Shown here: piece by piece, positions 33,444-45,345 of the stretch | How positions within the stretch are numbered: position 1 is the stretch's first letter | Layout: every line of letters starts with the position of its first letter | Origin: Anaspis maculata | Taxonomy: Eukaryota > Arthropoda > Insecta > Coleoptera > Scraptiidae | DNA: 64,000 bases | Direction: 5' to 3' | Assembly (NCBI GenBank): GCA_949128115.1 | Contig: OX421961.1 | Span: 89,449,277-89,513,276 of the forward strand | Translations under genes and position numbers: made by a program | Notes under the pieces: generated by a model | The model's database searches: none | Told to the model about the DNA's origin: nothing | The model's input: the letters and a program-made list of their open reading frames with translations, nothing else

Positions 33444-33629
33444 TGTGGTAAGGCCCTTTAGGCTGATGCTCGAATGACGGACAGGTGTTATATGTTTCAT
33501 AGGTTTATTCTAATTGTTCGTTCCTAGTCTACGTTACAGCTTAAATAGGCATAGGTAATAATGACCGTCGAAGAATGTGCTGACACAAACTTGCGCTTCC
33601 ACGCGACTATTAATAAGTAGGTCACTACA
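33444..33629 (-). repeat. 5' LTR of the mdg1/412-like element
   Basis: 186 bp, apparently identical to 29578-29763, followed on the minus strand by the primer-binding site. It should contain the element's promoter, but I could not pick out a convincing TATA or initiator. Confidence 0.95.
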
Positions 33630-33990
33630 CCTTGGGTATGTATTCACCAGAACAAATAACGGCAGAGCACACATAAAAGAAGTGACAAAAAAAGCAAACA
33701 AAATATTGGGTCTAGTACAATGGTGAATAAGAGAGAGCAAATTTGGACATGACATAAGAAGAAGATTGGTGATGCTTGATTTTTTGATAAGCAGTGTGAT
33801 CATGTATGCAGCCGGGGGGTGGAAGGAATACGAAGAGATCGAGAAAATACAAGAAAAGTAACTTGAATAAATACTAGGACTAGAAGGGGAAACTCCGGAA
33901 TACATCGTCAGAGAAGAAGTGAAAAGATGGAAACTTAGAAGTGAAGCAGATCTAGGAACATACGAAGAAGGAATGCTAGAGCATAAATGA
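33630..33990 (+). pseudogene. LINE reverse-transcriptase C-terminal region, right piece
   Basis: A single + frame reads TRTNNGRAHIKEVTKKANK, SSVIMYAAGGWKEYEEIEKI, ILGLEGETPEYIVREEVKRW. These are the standard blocks of arthropod LINE ORF2 C-termini (MYGAEIWG-, TPxYIVREE-like). Four in-frame stops show it is dead. It continues from 29517-29577, and the LTR element sits between the halves. Confidence 0.82.
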
Positions 33991-36035
33991 TGCTATTCTT
34001 CGGATTTTACTCATTTTCCGTGGACAGTCGGCGACTAGCATTGGTCAGAACAATAAAAGGTTTTTAACAGCATTTCAGCGTTAACACTGTGTCAACTTTT
34101 TGGTGGAACCTACAGTTAGTTACACCGGTTATACCTAGTCAAGATAGTGAAGATGCGCATTTTAGGCCTCAGTCTGGCTCAGGGGAGAGTAAGCCTTAGT
34201 CAGGAATGATTTTCTCTTACAAAACCAACAAAACCAACAGAACCAACAGAAACCGACTAATTAGGTTTATTGTCTCACCGTCACCGCATACCATCGGAGC
34301 CAGGGGAGGAAAGTTATAATGCAACCGACCGATGCTAGAGCGCCAGCATATTTGCATAACTCCTTAAATCTGCATGAGTTTTGGGTGGTGTTAATGCGTT
34401 GTTAAGAGCAACAAGCGCCGCAACAATCGATAAATTATCAAGACTTTCGGCACATTAACGAATTTAGGCGCTGGCTGGTGTTTGCTAACATATTCGGAGC
34501 TTTGCTCAGGTCTTAGTTGGCGTTGTGAGAAATTTGCGGTTTTAGCAGAATAATATTACTTAACTTATGAATTAGGAGGGATGACGACGTGCTCTCTATT
34601 GAATTTCTTGGCCGCACCGTAAGTAAACGCAACACTCGCACCAGATAGCAGAGGGCCAGAGGCATGGCACATTCACTCTATACCTAGGGGTGTAAAATTA
34701 GATCGGAAGAAGCTGAAGTTTTGATAACATGGGGGGGGGGAAGCTTCAGCGCGCAAAGCGAAGTTTATATCCTGCACACCGTTTTGCAGATTGTCTTCTT
34801 AACTTTGTCGGAGAAGTGAAAAATAGACATGCGAGCCAACTTTAAACCGAAGGCTGACTGAAAAACCGTTTTACATTTGATAATAAAACGCATGGAACAG
34901 CTGGCAACTGAGAGATCCTCTCCCATGAATTTCGTTAAGTCCATTGTTGAGTATCAGGTTTTAGCACCGCAAACAATGAAAATCGATTAATTTTCCGGTG
35001 ATGGCGTCACCTTCTTTGTATTTCTGACTCCCATTTGTGATAAATGATAAGGGGGTGTCAGATGAATAAGTAATAAGAAAACTGGAGGTGCTCATCATAA
35101 ATCTGGGAAGAGGGAGGCAACACAACACCGAACCTGTAAATCTGGAAATTTATGAATAATGAAGCAAGACCGAAATGTGAGTCGGGTCCGCAACAAGAGT
35201 GGCAAGAGCGGTGCACTTGCCCTGCACGCTTTTTGCCCTTCGCCATCTCCCGACTTCTGCGGAGGAACGTTTTATTAAGCATCTACTCCCAGAATTGTAC
35301 CGCCGGCAACGAATTTAAAACAGAAATTTTCCACTTGTTGATTACCGTCATCGGACCCGAACAAATGACGATCCGATTTTCACCCGAAAAGTTCTAAATA
35401 AATGATGATTATTACATTGGGGAAATGGGGGGTTCAGGTAGATATAAATTAAATTGTCTTTGTAGTGTAGACTCAATTAAGGGGAGATTAATGAATTTGC
35501 CGCAGATGTGTCGTTTGTCAAGCCTTCCATCGTTCCATCGTTGTCGAGGTTGTATGAAATATAAAACAGGCGTGTGCGTACACGGCACGGTCCTTCAACT
35601 AAACCTGTACAATCCCAGGGAACATAATTCATGTCACGTGACCTTGTTTGCTTCAATCGAAGTGGAGATTTTCTTCGAGGTCTACATACAACATACAAGG
35701 TTTAGTATTATCCGTTTCACCCTTATTTGCCACTCAGCAAGCTATGGAAGATTTCAGTTACGTTGGTATCCTTGAGATGCACATGCACATGTGGTTTCAC
35801 GCAGTGAAGGTTATGTAGCTCTGACATTGATAATCCGAAGATCGATTTCTTCAAAGCTGTCAAACCGACTTTTCTCTAATATGACCATATTGATACCGTG
35901 ATGACGCCGCGCTGTGGAGCAGAATTTGGGCCAGGGGTCTAGGCCCAAGGAAAGCGAGAAAAAAGCACCGGTGAATTATTATTTGAAACTAAATCATGAA
36001 TTGCTTTGGTGGGGGAGGGGGGGGGGCACTAGGTG
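33991..36035. other. Two-kilobase stretch with no confirmed gene
   Basis: Less AT-rich than its surroundings around 34300-35800. The longest frame (35425-35775, 116 codons, + strand) has several cysteines but no motif I recognise. A poly-G run lies at about 34731-34740 and another at 36010-36027. Regulatory or unrecognised coding content cannot be excluded. Confidence 0.3.
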
Positions 36036-36039
36036 AATG

Positions 36040-36300
36040 AACCTTGCAAATCGTGATGAAAGCATGAAATTCGGTACACATACTCAGAATGAGCACCTCT
36101 TCCAAATAAGAGGTGGAGCCACGCCGAATTTTCACCGGAAGGGGGCTCGGGGGGCTCCTGAAAGTTCAAGGTGCTAGGACTCCCACCAAACCGCTTATCA
36201 GTTTGTTTTATCAATTAAAAAAGAAACTTATGAATATATCGTAAATATTGACGACGTTTATCGCCTTGTCCTGGAAATTTTTCATTATGAAAAAAAAAAG
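36040..36300 (+). repeat. Left arm of a long-range inverted repeat
   Basis: It pairs with 38885-39165 in inverted orientation: GATGAAAGCATGAAATTCGG, GGTGGAGCCACG, ACCGGAAGGGGGCTCG, AAGGTGCTAGGA, CCGCTTATCAGT, and onward to a block reading YIVNIDDVYRLV in one frame. The two arms are 2.6 kb apart with other elements between. Confidence 0.85.
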
Positions 36301-37035
36301 ATCTTCGGCAGATCACACAAATTGGTTTTATTTTATTTTCTCCTACAAAGAATTGATAGGGAGATGTGGAACACGTTGATTCCCACAAATTCGTATCCTC
36401 TGAATCCGTTTGTAGAGTCAAAATTTTGATGGTGTATCTTCGTGAAGAGGGGAAGATTGAACGTGAAGTACATCCTGAAACACCATCAGAATTTTTCTTC
36501 TGTGATGCTGCGCTTCACTCTCGACCGGGGCAATTAGGTTCCTACACAGCATGCGCTGAGTGTATACACGATGCAGGGTATTTTCTCGGTTCAGTCTGAT
36601 TTTCCATATTGAAATTGTGTCATATTATTGAAATAACGTGTATACACTCCGCGCATGCTATGTATGAACCTAATTCTCCCGGTCGAGAGTGGAGCGCAGC
36701 ATCACAGAAGAAAAATTCTGATGGTGTTTCACGACTTACTCCACGTTCAATCGCACGCGGTACTTCCAAAGAACGGTTCAGGGTATGTTTTACTGGCAGG
36801 AATTCAGTAATTTCGATTCAGAACATTGGAAAAATTTTGTTTGAACTTGGTGTTGAAAATAGCTCACTCTTTGGAATGCCCCTCTTCAAGAAGATATATA
36901 CCAGAGATACCATCAAAATTTTGACTCCACGAACGAATTCAGAGGATACGAATTTGTGGGAATTAACGTGTTGCACATCTCCCTATTAATTTTTTGTAGG
37001 TGAAAATGAAATAAAATCAATTTTTGTGATCTGCC
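36300..37035. mobile_element. Palindromic foldback of about 735 bp
   Basis: The left arm (CAGATCACACAAATTGGTTT, GATAGGGAGATGTG, ACACCATCAGAATTTTTCTT, GAGTGTATACACG) is mirrored on the right (CGTGTATACACTC to GTGATCTG). The centre is near 36610. The right arm carries an extra block of about 120 bp (around 36760-36890) missing from the left. Open frames in each arm are mirror artefacts. Confidence 0.88.
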
Positions 37036-37229
37036 TCAGAACTTATTTTTGAAGTGAAACTTCTATTCTCGCGCCTAGATCACAACACACCACTAAAGCA
37101 GAACCACACATGGGGGTGAAATTGCTTCATAGCATCAGTGGTTGTAATGAACGCCTGTAACGATGTGCTGTAACGTTGTCTTGTCTGACCTTGGGGTGAC
37201 CAGCGTCGTCCCAGGAAATTAAAGAATAA

Positions 37230-37472
37230 GGCCCGTATTCATATCCCACTTTTAAGCTAAAAGCGCTTTTAGTGCGATGCGCATTTAGGGGCATTTCTCA
37301 TAATTCAGTGTTCAAAAATACATTATTGCGATTGGGAGCGATTGTATGTACTTAATTGCAATTAATTTGCGAGTTAATTTGTATTTTTAAACACTAAAAT
37401 ATGAGAAATGTCCCTAAATGCGCATCGCACTAAAAGCGCTTTTAGCTTAAAAGTGGGATATGAATACGGGCC
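37230..37472. mobile_element. Harbinger-type MITE, 243 bp, TAA target duplication
   Basis: GGCCCGTATTCATATCCCAC and its exact complement form the ends. The arms continue through AAGCTAAAAGCGCTTTTAG and ATGCGCATTTAGGG for about 95 bp. TAA precedes (37227-37229) and follows (37473-37475). The TAA duplication and a GG-starting TIR fit PIF/Harbinger. Confidence 0.9.
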
Positions 37473-37636
37473 TAAGCTGTTGCAGCGTTCGTTGTGTTCG
37501 GTTCTATTTTTTACTAATCGCCGACACTGGACTGCTCTTCGTGTTGTCGTACTGTTGGCCCGACAAGAATGGCTCTCGACTTGGCTTGAATAGATTCGAG
37601 CGGATGTGATTTATTATAGGGATAGGGAGGTATATT

Positions 37637-37857
37637 CAGGGCCGGGCCTAGCAGGCGTGCAGTGCGTTTCGACGCGCAGGCGAGTACGGCAGGCGGCAAG
37701 TCATAGGCACATAGTCATAGGGGCGGTAATATAATTATTAAGTTGAATTTCGAAGGATTCCTTTTATTCCCGCATTTGGTGGGGCTCTCCACTGCCGGTG
37801 AGGGGGCGGCAATTTTTCGGTGGCACGCAGGCGGCAAATAGGCCAGGCCCGGCTCTG
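37637..37857. mobile_element. hAT-type MITE, 221 bp, 8-bp target duplication
   Basis: The ends CAGGGCCGGGCCTAGC and GGCCAGGCCCGGCTCTG are imperfect inverted repeats of hAT type. GGTATATT flanks both sides exactly (37629-37636 and 37858-37865). The interior is GC-rich with GCAGGCGGCAA repeats and is noncoding. Confidence 0.92.
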
Positions 37858-37865
37858 GGTATATT

Positions 37866-38884
37866 CTTCAACGGACGTTTACAATTCAAAAATAAAATCG
37901 AATGCCGCACACCCAAATGTGGACACAACTTTCAGGTAGCTATGTATGTACGTACCTATTAAGCAGAGAAGCAGGGGTGGATGATTAAAGCCCAGAGGGG
38001 AAATTTTTTTTTCGACAATTGAGGCTGAAACAGTTGCTTAATGTTCTAGATGTCAGCTGATTGTATAGCGATGATATCATACTGGTTTGATAATCAAGTT
38101 CTTATGTTTGGAAATTGATTTTGACATCATTCTTTGTTAATTTTTTGAATGGTTTGATTTCATAATTCCTCAAATAAATGTGACATTCTAAATATAAGTA
38201 CGGTGGCGAGCACATAACTTGAAATACTCATATCAATTCTGTCAATATTTTAATTTCACCTATGGCCTTATTTTGATCGGAGAAGATAATATCGTACGAA
38301 CTCTAGAACCACGTAGTTACCTCGAATCACATTCACGAGGTACCTACCTACATACCTATGTAAATACCTATGTATTTTATATTTTTTCAATTAAAATCAA
38401 TACCGGATCGAGTTTTCCAAACGACATTCTAATACTTTGTGGAGATTGTTAGATTGCCATGCTGTGCCTGCCAGAACACAGTTTCCACCGTGCTGTAATA
38501 TAACCGGAAAAATCGTACAGTAAGAAAATCCGTCACGATGTCACATTCGCATAATTATTTGTGGAGAATATTATTGATGGAAATAGATATTTATTGTATT
38601 AGGGGTATGAGTGAGATTTCATGTGACGGAGAATGGGAGTCGAGACGCCGAGCGCAGCGAGAAAAGAAATAAAAGAAGACTAATCGTGGAAAAATCATGT
38701 CGAAAGTACTCTGCCCTTTGAGTGACTAATAATAATAATAATAATAAGATTGATAATAAGAAAAACAAGATAAAACAAACCGTGAGGGAGCGGAGCGGGA
38801 GTACGAAAAGAACACCTCTTCGAACGTTGTTTGCTGATTGATTCATATCTATAGAAGTTTCACTTCTTCCGAGGGTGACTATGG
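37866..38884. other. Gene-free stretch between nested repeats
   Basis: AT-rich. An (ATA)n microsatellite lies at about 38728-38748. Nothing recognisable as a gene was seen. Confidence 0.35.
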
Positions 38885-39165
38885 TCACGCACTCACGTTT
38901 TTTTTCATGATGTAAAATTCCCGGGACAAGACGATGAACGCCGTCAATGTTCACAATATATCCATAAGTTTCCTTTTAATTCATTAAAACGAACTGATAA
39001 GCGGTTCGGTTCCGAATCCTAGCACCTTGAACTCCAACAGCCCCCCGAGCCCCCTTCCGGTGAAAATTCGACGTGGCTCCACCTCTTATCTATCTAGAAG
39101 AGGTGCTCAGTCTGAGTATGTGTACCGAATTTCATGCTTTCATCACCATTTGCAAGGCTCATCCA
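38885..39165 (-). repeat. Right arm of the long-range inverted repeat
   Basis: Mirror of 36040-36300, differing by scattered substitutions and a few small indels. The minus strand again reads YIVNIDGVHRLV with the same frame preserved, so the shared ancestor may have been coding, though I recognise no family. Confidence 0.85.
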
Positions 39166-40249
39166 AATTTTGGCTCTTAGCGCCCGCACAACTTGACTCC
39201 AAGTCAAACCTGAGCTAGCAGTAAAAGAACCGTAAGTTTTTACTTACCCCAAGAGCTAAAACTGTCCCATTCACCGTCATGTTTTTGACCAGGTCTGACT
39301 GTAGGCGCTCAACGTGCTAAATATGCCGCAAACTTGTATTTTCGTTTGATGCAGGATGATTTGACATCTTGAAAACTGATTGGACCTGACATTTTCAAAA
39401 TTTGTCAATAAACTGATAGATTCGTCAGTATGCTGAACCTAACAAAACAATATTATGGCTTGCTGTGTGGCAAATAAGGGTGAAATGGATAATATGCACC
39501 TACTACAATTCACAGAAATCTTCAAAAAGGACAGTAATTTGTTAAAAACAGTTTTTATTTTGAAAGTCATGGAGGGGGTCAAGGGAGCACTTGAAGCTCC
39601 TCTATCTTCGTAATTTAAAACGATCTTCATGAACTGTTTCGAGTCAGACTGAAGAGGAACAGTAGGAGGTTCCGAACTATATCTAATCTCAAATTTTAAC
39701 GTTCATATGGATCCATGCTCACGCGTGCAACGTTGTTGTTGATTTTGAAGTGATCTAAAATCCCTCACATATTTCGAGTGCGCATCTGATAACATCGTAA
39801 CTTTATTTTTGGCTATTTTGAGATTTATATGCAGACCCACTAAAGAATATATGCTCTAACGACTGGTTCTGTTCAAAAAGCCGAAAAAATGGTATTGGGA
39901 CATTTTTTGAGAAAATTATATGATCGTAACTCTGAATTAAGCTCAATAAAATCGTATCTAAAGATACGAACTATTCGTCACGAGAACTGAGTACAATATA
40001 ATCGTAACTTTGAACATAATATACGATCTTATTCCATTAACACTTACACGAGTAAAATATAATTGTATCCTAACTTGCGATGTTATCGTATGAACACTTT
40101 ACAGTCAATTTTAATACATCTTTTCATTATAATCTCTACATACGACAATATTTCATAGAAATTTCAGGCCTTTGCATCCATTTGAAAAAATAAAAATACC
40201 TACATTGGAAGAACGTCTACTTCTACCGTCGCTGACGAGACATATGAGC
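39166..40249. other. AT-rich stretch with recurring ATCGTAAC motifs
   Basis: About 39790-40095 contains five or more degenerate ATCGTAAC / ATCGTATC blocks at irregular spacing. No gene was recognised. Confidence 0.35.
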
Positions 40250-40645
40250 GTCGTCGAAACATCAGTGTCCGAGGATTCGGTTCGTCTTTTTCAACAGCAT
40301 ACCGTAAACGACCTGATCGATTGATCAATATCAATCGCAATTAATCTGATTAACATAAGAACGGTACAGGAGCACCTAACTTTCAGTAGTAAACATGAAA
40401 CAAAAGCATTGTCGGGCTAAAAGTTCCAAATTTATACGGTTTTAGATGATGTTTGTTTATTACATCTCACCGTCGACTGATTTGTGTAGTTAGATAATAA
40501 TACGGATAATACGACTAGCATTATAATTAGCTGTTGGAGCGTCGGAACATCGGTGTCAGTGGATTCGGTTCGCCTTTTTCAACAGCATACCGTAAACGAC
40601 CTGATTGATTAAACATTATGATTGCAATTAATCTGATCAAAGGAT
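40250..40645 (+). repeat. Direct repeat of about 100 bp, two copies 290 bp apart
   Basis: GGATTCGGTTCG, TTTTTCAACAGCATACCG, TAAACGACCTGAT and GCAATTAATCTGAT occur in order at 40250-40354 and at 40541-40640. The first copy is slightly longer. Identity unknown. Confidence 0.8.
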
Positions 40646-43600
40646 ATTTTTCTCAACATTGTGAATTATTTCCACCAAAAAACTGAAAAAGCCTATTCTA
40701 GGCCGTCAAAGAAGTCTTTCTCGGACAGTGAATCCGATTTTTGCCAATTTTAGGCATTTAGGCAAAAACAAAGGGGTGTCAAAAGCAATGTTTTTTCAAC
40801 ACTGAAATCTCCCGGCTTCCCTATGCCTTATCAAGAATTAATTTAAAACATTGTGAGCTTTGGTGATACACCTGAAAAGGGAGAGGCTGTCGTGAAGTAA
40901 CGAAAAGTTAAAAAAGTGAGAAACCGACGGTAGATGTCTGAAGGTATAGAAGGGTATGTTTTGAGAGGAGATATCTCTCCTTACTTTGTTATCTTGTGAG
41001 ATAATATACGTCTTAAACTGTTGAGACCTGGTTGTTGATATTGTTGACTCACAAAGAATCATGTCGTGGTATTTATTGTGATAAATAACTGATGATGATT
41101 TCATTGACCATGTTTATTATGTATGAACCAAAGTACTGTGTTTATTCACTATTTCGTTTTATTGGTGATATTGATTGATATTGATTTGTATATCATGTGT
41201 TCTCCCTCTGCTTTCTGCAGCAGTGCTCGGCCACTGTCCTTGCCAAAATCTTCTCTATTCCCCTACAGATCCCTCGTCAATTCATGTCACCGTAAAACTT
41301 ACTAATGAACCTTTGTCTCTGTTTCACTCTGCACCAATAAGTGACTCACTGCGCTGAGCACTTGATCTGCAGTATTCTTTCCCGCTAACAGGTTCCTCAT
41401 CAATCTAGGTTCATGGAATTAATATGATCTATTCTAGCGAGAGCGACACTCTCTCTCGTCTTTCTCTTGTTCTCTCTGCATCACTGGCTTGCACACTGTA
41501 TTCCAAATAGTGGGAGGGTGGGGTGATTGAATTGATATTGCATTCTTGAACATGAGTCGATATATTTGTCTTTGGAGTAAAATTGTTCTTTGCTGATTTG
41601 AAGTCTCTGTGTTTCATTTTCAAGCCTTATTTACTTACCTGTACTACCTTGGGTAGGTAACTACAACACAACTAAAGTCCTACCAATCACCAATAGACAA
41701 TCACGATTACGGCCAACCTAATTCTTCAACTTAAAGGGGATTCTTCTTCTTTGGGGAATATTTATTTTCATAAGAGGGGTGGGTTGGGAGGTTGCAACAC
41801 CAGCATTTATTTCAAGGTCTCATGCAAATGCGTAAAACAGAAACAAAAAAGCATTTTGCCTAGAATCCGGTCTTTGTATGATCACGATACAGTTGAAAAT
41901 ATAGGTGTCATATGAACTTGCCAGTCCAATAACATCTTTGAATCTTTGAATACAAAGTCTCGCAATCTCGAAAGCCATTGAAATCTGCATTTAAAAAGCT
42001 CTAAGTCGATTTTACACTGCTTTCAACAATAATTAGTTCGATTCAGTTCAGTCGTTCTCAAGTGGAAAAGCTATTTGAATATAGCAGTTTTTGCCCACCT
42101 GACTCCTGCCATCCAAGTTTCTCGATAAAGTCTCTGACAATGCATTTTCTCTTGCAAACTTTACATTTTTATGATGCTCTCAAAAGCGCGATTTTTTATG
42201 ATCATTGCGAACGCTATACCTATGCCTGCTTAATCTACAAGTTCTACCTTTCAGTAACGGTTACCAAACGACTGAAACATGTCAGGAAATTAAATCAGGA
42301 AAACCGCAAATTAAAACCGAGGTTTGATCTTTAATGAACATTTTTTACATGTTCTCGTTAATCCCTTTCGTTTCATTATCGGGTATTAGTGCCTTGCAGT
42401 CTTTCTAACTTCAGCTCGGTGTTTGCATCAAAACAAAGCTGTTGTACCTACCCAACTAGTGCAATCAGAGCTGCAAACTTTCCTGTTCGTTACCAGATTT
42501 TCAATTAAATGACCTGATAAATAAACGGCGCAGCTTTAAATTTATGGAGACTGAGCTCTTTCGTATACACTGCACTTTACCTTTACCCTTATGAACGAGC
42601 TCATTTCAACCAAATAAGAAATTACGAAATAGAAAAATTAGCAAGGCACTACCAACCAAAATGACCTAACCGGGATTTGAGCCCGAGGTCTCAAGCACCG
42701 CAAGCAGCCTTGCGAGTGTGCGGGACCGTCATCAGTTTCTTGTTCGGGTGGTCGATTTTGAATTACAGTATAAAGAAACGAAATTGCACAAGCCGGAAAA
42801 AAGGAATGTATTTTCAAGCCATTTCAACATACAAAAGTGATCCGCGTGAGCGCGTTAATTGCCTCCGGGGAAAAATCAAACAAAGCCCAATCAAAATGAA
42901 CAAAACAATGGTGAGCAACAATACGGCATTTTAATTAGAATATATTCGCCCGGCTTCGGGAGCACCATCATAATTAATGCGATTTGTCTGTACCGAGTCC
43001 TAATGGACTAAACCTGTCCCGCTTTAATCGATCAAGCGAAACTTTAAAAGCAGGGAACCGGAACTTGAACCCCTTTGCCTTTCATCCATGTTATCAATAC
43101 CTTTCCAGTGTAAAAAAAGATACGGGAAAAAATAGTCCAGACAAATTTTTTCAAAAGTGCTCTCTAATATGTGTTCAGCAGCATGGAAAAGTTACCATGC
43201 ATAGTAACGGACCTTTCGAACTAATTCGACTTTGCTGAATTCCAGAATATCGGTTTCCATAACATACCAAAATTTCCCTAGAAATTCACAGAATTTTTCC
43301 GATTATCAGGACCTTCTCTTCCGCGAATATTTCTCTTGCCTAAATGGTGGGTAGAAAATCATTGGAGAATGCATTAATTTTACAAGCCTATAACAACCGC
43401 GGAGGAGGCGCGGGTTCAATTGATTTACACTTGCCGATGCGTCAATTTGTTTTGTGGATATGGAACTGCTACTTTTTTCTCAAAAAAATCACGTAGGGTA
43501 GAGTCACCATTTGTGGCCGCTTTGAGCGTGTGCCTTTGTTCAATATTATTTTTCTTTACAATGTGACTTGAAGACAAAATAATGTGAGGCATAAGAATGC

Positions 43601-44858
43601 CTAATGTTATTAATCCTTTCAAAAGCCGCATTAGCCATCATAAGCAAAAAAAAGTCTGTAAAACCAAGAACAACTCGAATGAAAATGTTTACTCTACAAG
43701 AAGCAGTTTTTAATGTTGAGATTAATTTTTCGTGGCAGAATGATTATACGTCACCAACTCCATAATTCACAGTCACTGAGTCACTTCATTAACTACTCTG
43801 TGAATAGTGAAAACAAAATGGCTGCAGGGAGGAGAAAAAATTTTAATGTATCATTTTGAATTTGTTACGTCACTTGATGAAGAACTACCAATTTTCACTC
43901 CTATACTTCAAAAACTTACTGATGTCCTTCAAAATTAAATTTTAATGGAAAAGGCCAGTATTTTCCGGATATTTCAGGAGCGTTTCAAGACATCTGAAAA
44001 TGGTTTGATAGAACTGGGCATGAACGGAAGGCTATATAATATGGCAGTTCACACGACTGCAGCCTGCACGTCTGCCGCCGATGGCTTCACTTCTGAATCG
44101 GAAAATTATGGTCCATGCAACAACTAGTGGCCATATGGCATGTTTTTATCATGAAATGCCGAGTGAAATGCGGAGTCCAATGAAATGCAGAGTCTAGCCA
44201 TTATTCAGCGCCTAGCACGCCTCTGCTCTAGGATTAATCTGGAAAAAATCTTTGAGAAACCAAAATAATATTGTCCTTCCTTATAAGGGTTGAACCAACC
44301 AAAAATCAATGGGTATGAAGTAACTGGAAGTTAGTATCATTATTAGGCCTGGGCCCTATTACAGGTCGAGTTTAGAAAAGGCCTCATACCTATATACAGG
44401 TGTTTTATTTTCAATGTTGTCCTTCAAGGAGGTGATAGAGTATCGAAAATGAAGTATTTTTGCCGAAGAAAAAAACACAAAAGGTTTTTTTTTTAATAAA
44501 AAATTTCAAATTTTACAAATGTGACAAAAGTCTATATGACCAGCTCGTAGGTAAGCATCAACTTATTTTGTGTACCAAATTTGGTCAAATCCAGGGATCA
44601 AATCTGGAGTTATAAAAAAAAACCATTTCCAAAACCCAACTTTGGAAGCCTCTATCTCCGTTATAATGGTTTTCCGATATTCATTTTTTCGAAAAAGTCC
44701 ACTTATTTTTTGATGCTCTATCACCTCCTTAAAAAACAACATTTAAAAATGGAACACCCTATACCTATATTGAAAGGGGTGCGAAACAGGATGTCAACGT
44801 CATCCTCAAGCATGATGTGGTCTGAGTACATTCTGATGAGAGAAAAAGACGCCGTAAG
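40646..44858. other. Four-kilobase stretch with no confirmed gene
   Basis: Short frames only. Near 42665-42690 a minus-strand GGCTCAAATCCCGG resembles a pol III B box but has no matching A box or tRNA fold. CT/GA-rich tracts occur around 41440-41490. I see nothing else to support. Confidence 0.3.
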
Positions 44859-45345
44859 GGTGGCCCTACATTGAGCATCAAATGCTGCAGCTTTCTTTGC
44901 AGCAGAATAGACCATTTCCACATGACGTCACACGCACGTGTCGAACGGCTGATTCGGGGCAACGTCAACATGATGTCAACTATACGTGCCAGTTTGTCAA
45001 AACTTTGTGACACCAGTGACTTTCACACCAACACCGACTGACAAGATTGACATACTACCAATCTGACTGACGCACATGACTGACGTAGCCCACGTGCCCC
45101 GTGACATATAACGCACACCTGACTGACGTTGCCCTGAATCAGCTGTTCAAGACGGAGCTGCGTGACGTCAGTGGAAATGGTCTATTCTGATTGGATGGGC
45201 GAAATTCAAAAAGTTTTGCCGCCATGCTGCTAAAGAAGTTGGCTGGCTAGCAGCATGGCGGCAAAACTTTTTGAATTTTGCCCATCCAATCAGAATTCTG
45301 CTGCAAAGAAAGCTGCAGCATTGGATGCTTGATGTAGGGCTACCA
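44859..45345. mobile_element. MITE A: palindromic element split by MITE B
   Basis: The outer arms GGTGGCCCTACATTGAGC, TGCTGCAGCTTTCTTTGCAG are mirrored by CTGCAAAGAAAGCTGCAGCA, GATGTAGGGCTACC. Inner arms GATGGGCGAAATTCAAAAAG, TTTTGCCGCCATGCTGCT pair with AGCAGCATGGCGGCAAAA. With MITE B removed, the two parts of the left arm join. Length without the insert is about 210 bp. The target site was not resolved. Confidence 0.9.
44910..45182. mobile_element. MITE B: 273-bp TA-flanked MITE nested in MITE A
   Basis: GACCATTTCCACATGACGTC at the left is mirrored by GACGTCAGTGGAAATGGTC. TA flanks both sides (44908-44909 and 45183-45184), as for Tc1/mariner insertions. Many TGACGT and CTGACTGACG blocks lie inside. 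It interrupts the left arm of MITE A. Confidence 0.9.

Larger units (their letters stand above)
29578..33629 (-). mobile_element. Non-autonomous mdg1/412-like LTR retrotransposon, 4052 bp
   Basis: Both 186-bp LTRs (TGTAGTGACC...CTTACCACA on the minus strand) look identical by eye. CCTT duplicated on both sides is the target-site duplication (29574-29577, 33630-33633). After the 5' LTR comes a primer-binding site TGGCGACCGTGACATAAG (tRNA-Arg type, as in 412 and mdg1). Before the 3' LTR is a polypurine tract AAAAGGGGAGG. It encodes gag and a protease-containing ORF, but reverse transcriptase, RNase H and the integrase core are missing. Matching LTRs imply recent insertion using enzymes supplied in trans. 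Confidence 0.96.

Noticed and set aside
35425..35775. A cysteine-containing 116-aa secreted protein
   Set aside because: No signal peptide, no family motif, no splice context. Kept only as an unassigned frame.
42655..42725. A tRNA gene suggested by a B-box-like GGCTCAAATCC
   Set aside because: No A box at the right distance and no convincing cloverleaf.
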